A stretch of DNA of 64,000 nt from Neorhodopirellula lusitana (lineage in GTDB: Bacteria; Planctomycetota; Planctomycetia; Pirellulales; Pirellulaceae). Below the pieces are notes generated by a model. That model had not been told where the DNA came from and searched no databases. It worked only from the letters and a program-made list of their open reading frames with translations. Position 1 is the stretch's first letter. Every line of letters starts with the position of its first letter. This document shows, piece by piece, positions 1 to 12,000 of this stretch. Where the stretch lies: assembly GCF_900182915.1 (NCBI RefSeq), contig NZ_FXUG01000012.1, positions 124,001 through 188,000 on the forward strand. Reading direction: 5' to 3'. Position numbers and translations under genes: made by a program.

Positions 1-3000
1 GACAGCCGATCCGTTGTACAGAAGACGGCCGCCTCCCGGTAGCGTGTCGATGTGAACGAACTCGAATTGGTCGCCTTCGATGTCGCTGTAGCCAAAGTCA
101 GCCAGCGTGAACGTGTGCGAGTTGTCTTCGTCGATCGTGATCGTGTTGTCGCTGCCGCTTGGGGCGTCATTGATGTTGGTGATGTTGACTTGGACGGTGC
201 CGAGCGTTTGGTCGGTGCCACCACCATTGCCGGTGTTGCCGTTGTCGTTGGCGACGACAGTGATTGTGTCGCTGGCGGTGCCTTCGGTGTGTGTGACGCC
301 ATGTTGGTATTGAACGCGACTGCTGCTGGTGAGGAACGTGTTCAGGTCCGCTCGCGTGCCCGACAGCGTCACCGTGTCGCTGTTGTTGCCGGTCACGGTC
401 ACGCCGCCCGCGTCCGAGGCGAACAGCAATCCGCCGGTTGCGGTGGTGAGCTCGATCGTCAGCGTTTCTCCGTTTTCACCATCTGCATCGCGAAGGTCAA
501 ATCCGGTGAAGATGAGATCGGACAACGTGTCTTCGAGGATCGTGAAGTTGGCTGGCAACGTGCCGTCGTTGTACGGATCGTCGTTCAGCCCAACGACGGT
601 GATCGTTGACGCGGTGCCGATCGTTCCCGTGTCGCTTCCGCCGTTTGCGACGCCGCCATCGTCAGTGATCGTTGCCAGCGTGATTGTGCGGGTGCCGTTG
701 GCGATGTTTTCGCTGGAGTTGTTGTATCGCAGATTGTCGAGAACGGCGTTTGCTTCCAATTCCGTGAAGCCGCCGGTCTTTGAAATGGTGACCGTTGCGG
801 TGGTGCCGGTGATGGAAACGTCGACGTCGTAGCTGCGATTCGTGGTTGTTTCGCTGTTCAGATCGGTCAACTCAATCGTTTCGCTGTCAATGATCAGAGA
901 TTCACGCGATCCGTTGGCCAGATCCGACACGGTGATGACCATCGAGTTGATGACGTCGGTACCTTCGATCGTGTCGGTCGACGAGATGCTGAAGACGCTG
1001 ACGTCGGAACCGTTTTCGATGAAGGTGGAATCATCTGCGGTCAACGTCGCGGTCGGTGCATCGTTGACCAGGGTCACGTCCATCGTGCGGCTGATCGTGT
1101 TGCTGGTCCCGCCATCACCATCGCTGACGGTCATCTCGATCGTACGTTGATTGGACGATGCGTCGTCGCTGAGGTTGCGGTAGGCGACTTGACGTGCGAC
1201 GGCTTGGACTGCGGTGGCGTCGGCGTCGTGGTTGAATGTGATCACCAACGCGTTGGTGCCGTTGCCGCCGGTGAACGTTCCGACTTCGGTCGCGCCGCTT
1301 CCGGAGTCGTAATAGACGCGGTTGCTCGCGGTGGTGACGTCGTTTCCGTCAAGAATGAAGATCCGGTCCGAGGATTGGCCGTTGGTGACGATGTCGGTGG
1401 TCAACATTCCACCGAAAAAGTCAACGCTGTCGCCGTCGGTGATCGTCAGGGTGTTTTCAATGTACGTGCCGGTTCCGTTTTCGACATAGGTGTCACCACC
1501 TGCCGTTGCGGTGATGATTGGAGCGTTGTTGGAAACACCGACGTTGATGCTGGTCGAACGCACGAGGCTGGTTCCGCCGTCACCGTCGGTCAATTCGAAA
1601 TCAATGTGACGAACCGTTTCCGTTGCGGAGACGGTATCGATGTTTTCGTAGGTGATGTTTTGGACCAAGGCGGTTGTCGCCGTCGCGTCGGCGTTGGCAT
1701 TGAGCGTGATGACCAATGCGACTCCGGAAGATCCACCGGTGAACGACCCGATGGTCGTGCCTTCGTAAGTGATGTCGCTGCCCGAGACGCCGATTTGGCC
1801 GGCGCCGGTGCCTTGGTTCTGGACCGCTAGAATGTCTTCGGCGGTGTCGCCACCGGAAACGATATCCACCGTCAGCGTTCCGGTATCAAAATCAGCGCTG
1901 TCGTTGTCGGTGACGACCACAGCGGTGCCTTGGTCGATCAGGACCGGACCTTCGCCTTCGGTGTAGTTGTAGGAATCGCCGTGCAAGTTATTGATGACCG
2001 GTCGGTCGATCACCGCCGACACGTCGATGTCGCGTGACGCAGCGACGGAATTGGTCGTGCCGTCGTTGACGACGAACTGCACCGTACGAGTCGTTTCGTC
2101 CGGGTTCTGGCTGTTGTTGTTGTAAGCAACCGAACGCAGGGCAGCCTGGTATTCGGCGACGGTCGCGGTTCCGGTTAGGGTCAGGATTCCGGTGCCGGAG
2201 TCGTACGATCCAGAGATGCCGTTTTGGTCGGTGAAGACGAGACTGTCTTCGGTCGAGCTGAATCCGGCGGTGATCGACACGATTGCCGATTCCAGATCCG
2301 AGTCATCGGCGTCACCGAGCGTCAATGTGTCGGTGATCGCCTCGTCGCCGTCGTCTTCGGTGTAGTCCAACGCCGTGCCTTCGATCGCTGCCACGACCGG
2401 CGCGTCGTTGATGCCTGTGGTCGTGATCGTGGCGGTTGCGACGTCGGTGTTGCCGTTGCCGTCGCTGATGGTGTAGGTGAATGTGTCGGTTGCGGTTTCG
2501 CCGTCGTTGAGACCTTGGTAGACGGTTCCAGGATCGAAGTCAAAACTGCCATCGGCATTGAGTTGCACGGTCGCGCCCGAGGCAAGTGTGACGGTTGTTC
2601 CGACGTCGCCGCTGATGCCGTTGATCTCCGTGATGGTGATTGAATCACCATCGGTATCCGCATCGTTGGCCAACAAACCGTTGGCGGCCGAAACGACCAG
2701 CGTTGCGTCTTCACTGAGCGTGTAGGTGGATCGAGTCGGTTCGGCGCTGGCCGTTCCACCACCCAGGACCCCATCGTTTCCTTCACCGGAATAGTCGGTG
2801 ACCGTGGTTCCCGATTCGTCAAAGCGGTAGTTGGCAACCAAGCCAGTCGCTGAACCGGAGGGCGGCGTGTCGATCGCGGCGCGTATTTCATCTTGCGATC
2901 GAGCCACATCCCAAATGCGAACATCGTCGATGCCGCCTTGGAAATACTGGCCGGCTGGGTTGTTGCTACGGCCACCGATGTGTAGTTCGTCCATCGTTGG

Positions 3001-6000
3001 ATGAGCGTCGCCGATCGCCCCGCTGCCTTCGTAGACGTCCACCACATCGCCGTTGACATAGGTTGTGACGGTTCCGTTGTCATAAGTGACCGCCACGTGT
3101 GCCCATTCACCTTCGGTCAGAATGTGATTCGTGTCGTGCCATGCCCAGCCGGGATCGGTGTTGTTGAATCCCCATTTCAGTGATCCATCCACATCGACGG
3201 AAAGTTCGTATTCGCCCTCTTTGTTCAGAATCATGCGGTCGGTGTTTGTGGACGCCTCTGGACGCACCCAAGCTTCCATCGTCATCGTGTTGGTCATCAC
3301 CAGTTCTGGTGACGACGCGATGGCGACATAATCGTCGGTGCCATCAAATTCCAAATGGCCATCGTCGTCGTTCGCGTAGACGGGGCCGTTGATCGCGAAC
3401 TGAGCGGCAAACTCGGACGTTTCTTTCGTCGTGTCGTTGGTCGCGGTGGCGGTGATGAGGTCGCCTGATTCGACTTCGGTGAACAGCGTGGTATTGAACG
3501 TCGCGTTGCCGCTGCCGTCGGTCGTGACGCTGACCGATCCTAGGAAGGTTTCGCCTTGTCCGTATCCGTTGGCGTAGCTGGCCGAAGTGAACAATTCGAT
3601 CGTGAACGTTTCATTGGCGGTGCTGTTGAACGTTCCCGAGATTGCAATCTGTGTGCCGTCGCTGACCGCTTGCGTGATCACCGGAAAGTTTTGCAGCGAG
3701 TTGCCACCGGTGTCGGCGTCACCGTCATCGTTGAGCGTGTAGTACGGGGCGGTGCCGAACGCGTTGTCGTCGCTCGCGTTTTGGAGATCGATCCCGACGA
3801 TTCCGCTAGCGGCCGCTCCCTGACGAGAGAGCACGGTTCCGTTGCCGTAGATTGAGTTTTCAGTGATCTCGATTCCGTAGGCACCCTCGTTGACGGCGAT
3901 GCCAGCCCCGTAATTGTCAGCGATGATGTTGTGGCGGAGCGTGATGTCATTCGTACCATTACGGAACGCGATCGCGTCGTTTTGTACCAGGGATCCGGTG
4001 ATCGGCCCGACAGCATTGCCGACGATTGTGTTGTCGGTGATCGTGACGCCGCTGGTTGAACCCGACAGCAGAATGGCTTGCGTGGAACTGCCGGCAATGT
4101 AATTTCCGTCGATGGTGCCGCCGGTGGAGCCGTTCATCGCGATGGCATCGCCATTGCTGTAGTTGTATCCACTGTTGATGAATTTGTTGCCGGTGATGCT
4201 CCAACCATCGGAGGCGTTGCTGGCGTGGATTGCCGCTGCCTTGGAGTAGGCCAGAATGTTGTTTGAAAGGGTTCCGTTGTCAGACCCGACCGACTGGATG
4301 TGAATCTGGTTGTTCAACGCGGCACCGAGATCGACGATTCCGGTGGGGGCCACGCCAAAGACGTTGGAGTCGATCACGGTATTGGTCACAGCGTCGTTGA
4401 TGTAGATCGCGGCATCGGACGAGAAGCCATACATCGCGAAGCCTTGCACCGTGACGTTGTCGGCGTCCACAACCAATCCATCGAAGCCGGACGCACCGAT
4501 GATTGCGATCTCAGGCCGCTCGACATCGCTGATTGCTTGACCGTTGGTTCCAGCTGCACTGGCTTCACCAAGCGTGCCTGGATTGACGTCCCCGCCAAAG
4601 ACGGTTTGTGAGGTCCCGTCCAAAATGACCGATTCGGTGATCGTCGGCAGAGCGGCGGTGAGCGAAATTTGCCAGTACGCGTCGGTTCCTGCCGTTCCGG
4701 TGTACCCCGAATCGGTGTCGAGAATCGCAAAGTTAATGGTGTCTTGGCCGAGCGTGTTGTTGGCGGCCGTGATTGCTTCACGAAGTGAGATTTCACCATC
4801 GGTGCCGCCACCAACGGCGTACAACTCTTCAATGCTGTAGCTCGCACCCAGCCCCGTGTCGTCGACGTCCGAGGTCGTGGTGACATTCAGCAGGGTGCTT
4901 TGCACGTCTTGGACGGTGACCGTGATCGTCTGGTTGTCCATGTAGACTCCGTCGCTGACTTGGACCGTGACTTCGTACACGTTGTCCAGATCGCTGTCGT
5001 CGGGGCTTTCAAAGTCAGGCGAACTGACAAACGTCAGATTTCCCGATGCGTCGATCGCGAAATCACCTTGGTCCGTTCCGCCGGTGATTGAATAAGTCAT
5101 CGTGTCACCCGGCATGTCGGCATCGCTGACGGTGACCTGGGTCACGAAGGACACGGTTTCGTTCACGTTGACGCTGGCCGTTGCTCCACCACCATCGCTG
5201 GTGATCGCCACAATGTTGTCATTGATCGGGTTCAGCGTGATGCTGAACGAACCGGTTGACGCCGAGCCGGCGCCATCATCCACGCTGAATGAAAAACTGT
5301 CCGCTAGGTTTTCGCTGTCGTCGTGATTGTAAGTGATGCGTCCGGCATCGATTTCCGATTGCGTGAACGAGGTGGTGACCAGTCCGTCCATCATCAATTG
5401 GCCGTAGCTGGGGTTGGCCGTCACCGTGTAAGTCAATTCGCCAGCGGTGTTGTCGACATCGGTGGTCTCCAGCATCGAAGATGTGATGGTGTTTCCGGCT
5501 GAGCCTTCGTTGAACGTTGCCCCGTTGTTGGTAGAAACTGTTTGCTCATCGTTGACATCCGACACGTTGATCGTGACGGTGTCCGCCGCCGTGCTGAATG
5601 CTGTCGTCCCTCCGCGTGACGAGACATCTGCCGTGGCCCCTGCTGTACCGCTGGTTTGGTCCCAAGCGTAGTAGCTCAGTGACATCGAGCCGCCGTTTTC
5701 GGTGTCGGGCGTGAATCGAATTCGGTCGCTCGCTTTCAAAAGAAGGGCGTTGTTCAAGTCCACGGACGGGATCGTGGTCCAGCTTCCGCCGTCGATGCTG
5801 TACTCCAGCACTCCACCGCTGCCGGTGTCCGAATAGATCGCCAAACCTTCCACCGCGCCCGTGTCAACGTCCGAGACGCTGGATTGCAAGACCGCTGAGA
5901 CCGTCGCGATAAAGGAGGCAGCGTCTTCGGCCGTGTTGTAGACCGGTCCCCAGGGTGCCATCACCGGCGCATCGTTGACATTATTGACGGTGATCGCGAT

Positions 6001-9000
6001 GGTCTCGTTGTAGGTGCTACCTGAGGCATCCATCACTTGCACGGTCACGTCATGCGATGTCGTCGTCTCGTAGTCCAGCAACGAACCGTCCGCGACGGTG
6101 ATCTCGCCAGTGTTGATATCGATTGCAAACCGACCTCCTGCCGAGTCGAGCAGGGTGTAGTCGAAGGTGTCGTTCTCATCGGCATCGTGGACAACAGCGA
6201 ATCCAACTTGTGTCCCGTTGGATGCCAATTCATCGACCGCTAAGGAATCCCTCGCGGAACCGGCTACGTAATCAGTGCCGGTCGCATGACCGACGGTCAG
6301 CACGTAACCGTTGGCAATGTCAACGATTTCGCCGGAAACAAAACCGTCGAATTGCCAGTTGGCCAGCAAACCGGCCGAGGCCGCTTCGGTCGACGTGAAA
6401 TCGAGTTTGTAATTGTCGTGCTCGGCGATGTCTGAATCGGCACGAACGTGGTCCCAAACACGAACGTCATGGAAGGTGCCCGACAAATGCTGCGTGGAAT
6501 CGAATCCCGACTCCGCCCCGCCGTCTTGGTCCTGGCCCAGCACGAATGCACCACCGCCATTGGTGGTCGCCTGAGTCCCGGTGACAATGGATTCGGTGAA
6601 CACGCCGTCCACATAAAATCGCAATTCTCCACCGGGTGCGTCCCAAGAGAAGGCAACGGTGTGCAAATCGCCGTCGAAAAGTTGGCTGTAAGTTCCGCTC
6701 GATTCGTATCCGGTCCAATCAAGCGTTCCATCGGCTTGGATTGCAAAATACGAACCTGATCCACCGGATTGTCGAGAATAGATCGTGGCTATGTCGGCGG
6801 GAGTCTGCAGATCCGAAATCGCAAACTCCATCGTGATCCCGGACAGTCCGTCCCAGTAGGGAACGCCACTGGAATTGTCGACGAAGTAGGCGTCGTTTCC
6901 ACCGTCTGAATTCAACGCAACACCGACGGACAGATCCGTGGGTGCTTCGCTGACATCATCGACCGCGATGGTCATCGAGTCGTTGTACGAGTTGCCCGCA
7001 GCATCGCTGACGGTGATGCCAATGTCGTGAGACGCATTGGATTCGTAGTCAATCAACGAGCCGTCGACTACCGTGATTTCGCCCGTGCTGCTATCGATCG
7101 CGAAACGTCCACCTGCGTCATCGGTTAGCGTGAACGTGTAATTGCTGAGAACTTCCGAAGCGTCCCACTCGATCACCACATCAGGAGAACCCGGCTGTGA
7201 ATTGGTATCCCACCAGGTTCCATCCGTATTCGACATGAACGCGTAGTCGTGCGAGAAAACGTTATTGGGCTCGTCGACATTCCAGTTGTTGTAGAGACCG
7301 TTGACCGAAGAGCCGGTGGCGTCACCTTGCCAGAACAGATCGCCGGGCTGAGTTCCTTCGTACCACCGATAGTCGCCCTCGACAACGGCGTCCGAAGCAC
7401 CGAGCCAGATGTGGTCATTCGCATCGGTAGAAAACTGATACACGAGCTGTTGTTCGTAGTCGGAACGAATCGTCACCAGTTGTCCATCAATGCCGTTGAG
7501 CGACGAACCGGTCGCGAGGGCAAGAGCCGAATTCCAGTCGGTGTCTGCATCGACGTAGCGGTAGAACTTGTTCGTCGAAGCGTCGTAAGTCAGCGTGGGA
7601 TCGTTGTGCAGTATGGTTGTGATGGTGCTCGGAGTTTCCAAGACTTGGATGTCGGCAACGACCCCGCCGTACGCACCCGTGTTGAGTGCTTCAAATCGCA
7701 AGACGGTTGTGTCGGACGTGGCAGTGAACGTCAGGGTGTAGTGATTGGACTGGGGATTGGAAAACGACCAACCGTCGGGCTCGGTGATCGTGATATCTTT
7801 GATCGTGCCACCGGCGCTGACACGAAAGTCAACATGGTCGTCGCTGCCACTGAAGTTGCCCCCGGCTTCGAACGTCACTTGGTATTGTTGCCCGGCAACC
7901 GTGGTCAGGGATTGCGAGATCACACCAGCCGTGTCGCCGTTGAGTTCCACGGAGCGTCCGCCGAGGTCCGTCGCGGGGATCACCGAGCCCAATAGATCGA
8001 CGTTGCCGCTTTCCACCGTCCAGTCGCCCAGTGGGTCGACAGTGGTGTAGCGAGTGTAGACGCCTGGATCGGCCGCTTCCAAAAACAATCCATCGTCCAA
8101 CACGTCGGTGACGGAGTCAGGATCGCTGGGGACAACATAGCCAACGGTTGTTCCATCACCCGCGTTTTCGTCGATGTGCAGAGTGCTGACGGGGGTGCTG
8201 GCGGTTAGGCCGGCACCGACTCCGTGGCCGATACTCAAGTTGTTTCCGCCGACAATATCGACGACTTCGTCGGAGCCATTGAAGCCATCCATCTGCCAGT
8301 TGGCGACGAGGCCGTTGGGCAAACTACCGCTGTCGAAATTGTTTTGATAATTCAGTTCGATCTCGGGAGTGCTGCGGACCTCATTCCAGATTCGCACATC
8401 ATGCAGAGTACCGCTGAAGACATTCGCGACATAAACGTCCCCGCCGTCATCCACATCCTGGCCAAGGATCAATTGGGTTGTCGCTCCGTTGTACAGCGTG
8501 TGTCCCGTTCCAACGCCGGTGATCGATTCGGCGTATTGCCCATCAATGTAGAACCGGACATTCCCGTGTGTGTTGTCCCAGGACACGGCGATGTGGTGTT
8601 GGTCACCGTCCAGCAACTGTGCGTAGGTGCCAGTCGTCGATTCGGGGGCGTTGTCGTCAATCACGATTTGCAAGGAACCGTCGGGATTGATCGAGATTCC
8701 AAACTCGGTGGCAATTCCGCCTTCTTGATAGTCAATGATGGGGATGGTGCCAGTCGGCACGGAATCGATTTGGAGGGTGGCTTCCAGAGTCAGTTGAGTT
8801 AGATCGCCCAGTACAGGCCGGCCATCGGTGAGAAACAGGTAGCTGTCGTTGCCGCCATCGGTGTTCAGCTCGATGCCACTGGACAGATCGGTCGGTGCGT
8901 TGTTTGATTCAACAAGATCATTCAGCGAAACGGTGAATACTTCGTCATAGGTATTCGAGTCGACGTCCGTGACGTGAACGGTCAACGAGTGAGATGTCTG

Positions 9001-12000
9001 GCTCTCGTAATCCAACAACGATCCATCGGCGACTGTGATCGTGCCGGTGCTGGCGTCAATCGAAAAAGCACCTGCGACGGTTTGGGATTGAATCGAATAG
9101 GTCAGCGCATCGGTCGCGTCCAGGACGTCGTCGGCATCCCATTGGACCACATGCCCAGCAAACGACTGGGTCGAATCGGTATCGTTCCAGCTGCCATCCC
9201 CAGACCATAGGTATGCTACGTCCTCTATGCCGCCAGAATCGTTGGGTTCCCCTGTCTGCCAATTGGTGTAGCTATTGTTGACGGCGATACCCGAGTCAAC
9301 TCCACTCCAGAACTGCTCGTCCGCGTTCGCACCGTCGTACCAACGCCAATCACCTTCGGTTTCAGAATCAGAGGCACCGATCCAGAGCGAGACACTGTTG
9401 CTGTCAGCGATTTCAGCGATGATGGCCTGCTCAGTCGCCGTATGAATCGTTACCAATTCGCCTGAGACTGTGTTTAGCAAAGACGAGGTTGCAGCGTTTT
9501 GAGCTTGATCCCACGTGCTTGTGGTAGAGACAAACTGATAGAACTTGCCGGTCTCGGCGCTGTAGGTCAGGTTCGTATCGGCAGCCAACAGAGCATCAAT
9601 TCTCGCTTGCCGATTTGGGTCTACCCCCTCCACGCTGCCGATGATTGTCCCGTTCGCTGCGTTTTCATCGACGTTCCACGTGAGTGTTGTGTCGCTTGGG
9701 GTGAAGCTGACATCGTCGACGTGCTTGAGTGTTAGGTTGTTGCCCGAGACCGTTTCGGTGACGACGCCGGCAGTCGACAATTGATTGAACTTCCAATTGG
9801 CGAGCAAACCGGATTCCGTGCGAGGCAACTCGCTGTGATAGCTGCTTTCGATTTCGCTTGCGGTACGAGCGTCATCAAAAACTCTTATGTCATGCAGCGT
9901 GCCTCGGAAAATCTGCGAATTCGTGTATCCCCTATCCTCACCGTCTTGTTCTTGCCCAAAGACCAACGTGCCGTCTGCCGCGAGCGTTTGTCCTGTTGCT
10001 ACACCTGTGATCGAGGATGCAACCGCTCCGTCCACATAGAGCGAGGCGGCTCCTGTGGAGCCGTCCCACGTGATTGCGACGGAGTGTTCCAAACCATCGC
10101 CCAGGGTGGTGAAGTCAAAGCCTGAAAAAGTATAGTCCGTGCCGTCGATGTAGAGCTTCAATGACGTCCCACTGACAATGGCCAACAGAGCGTTCGAGTT
10201 AGCATCTGTTTCGTAAGAAAACAGCGTGGTTTGACTGGGAATTGATTCGGACGAAAACTGAAATTCAAGGGTCGTCGACGACAATCCGCCAAGAATGGCT
10301 CCGCCGTCATCTGCTATGAAGTAGGCATAATTACCGCCATCGGCATTGATGCTGATTCCGCCTTCGCTTGTTGTCGTGGCTAACAGATCGCCAGGAATGC
10401 CGGATTGCAGGGCGTAGAGATCCGCCATGTCCGACTCGGCGACGGCGTAGTTGTAGAATCGAGTGTCATCGATCAGACCGGTGAATCCACCGCCGACCGA
10501 TCCGGTGTCGTAGGCACCAATCTTGGCGGACGTCATACCGTTCAAATCGTCAAAGAAGACGTCGGTCGACGCATCACCGGTGAAATAGACGATGTCGCCT
10601 CCGGTTTGAGCGACTCCATCGATGTAAAGCGTGTTGCCACTGGCGTTGTTGGTGATGGCGACTTGATGCCATTGATCGTCGTTGATTGCCGCGGTGGAGC
10701 TCATGCGCAATTGCGGCGAACCACCCACGGTGACCGCCCAGAACACGTTGCCATTTTCAACCCACAGCGAGGCGAAGTCATTCGGGTCACCGCTGCTGAC
10801 ATCGAAAATGGTTGCAAAGCCAGACGTTGACAATTTGACCCAGGTGGCGAAGGTTCCTTCGGAAAGCGAAGCGAACGTGGCAGCGTCTGCGGATAGGTCC
10901 ACGTAGTCACCGGACCCGTCCAAGGTCAGTTTGCCGTCGCCAACTTGGTTGGTGTTGGTCGTGGTGTCGACGGAGGCATCGCCTTGCAAGGTGCCGTCGT
11001 ACCCATTGCCGCTGCTGTCCGTTGCATCAGCGCCGGAATCAAATCCGTAGTGGGCCAGCAATTGCGGCGTCCAAACAAATTCGTAGGCACCGATGTCAGT
11101 GTTGGAGTCGCGAGAGGTGCCGCGTTGGTCGGCAGCCGGCGCACCGGTGTTGTTGCCCGCGTCGATGGCGGTGCTGCCGGTCAGCAACGCATGCGTCCAC
11201 GTCGGGCCGCCGTTGTCGGCAAGCGCTCCTAGCAACGGATCAATCGGCGTTCCACTGGTGCCGACTTGATTTCCGTTGACGCCGTCGACCAGATCGGCTT
11301 GTCCGGTCCCATCGCCGATCAGGTTGTTGCCGAGATCGGTGATCGTGCCTCCGGAAGAAAGATCGGCGGCCCCACCACCGGTGTTTCCAGCAATGATCGT
11401 GTTGCCAATTTCCAGTGTTCCGGTGCTGGAAACGCGGACCGCGCCTAGGTCTCCCTGGGTGTTGCCCGTCACCGTGACGTTTTGCAGCGTGGTCGTTCCG
11501 TTGGTGACAAAAAGGGCTGAACCGTGGTGAGAGGCTCCAGCGGAGTTGTCACTGAAGGTCGTGTTGGTGATCGTTAGGTCTCCAGCACCGTAGATCGCAC
11601 CTCCCGAATTCAGGTTGCTTGAATTGCCGACAAAGAGCGAATCGTCGATCGTCGCTGTCCCAGTTCCCGACTGATAGATAGCACCGCCAAAATGATTGTT
11701 GCTGTAGTTATCAACGAACGTGGTTCGCTCGATCGTTAACGTTCCCGAACTGCTAATGGCACCGCCCTGCGCACCGGTAGCATCGTTGGAATCAAATTCT
11801 GAATTGAGGATTGTTAGCGTGCCGCTGCTGAAAATAGCACCACCTTGGGCATTGTTGGCTTCGTTGTTGAACATGCGAACGGTATCAAGCGTGACATCGG
11901 CGGCCGCGTTGACGTCGATCCCTGAACCAACGGCATTGCCTTGTCCCCCTTGGATGGTCATGTCCTGGAAGGTGACGGTTCCGGTGAAGACTTCAAAGAC

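Noticed and set aside
2322-6764. Minus-strand frames rich in Thr, Arg, Ser and Pro in the adhesin region (for example 2322-3110, 6297-6764)
   Set aside because: They lie in the +1 shadow frame of the giant gene, and the real frame carries LamG and cadherin signatures over the same bases.
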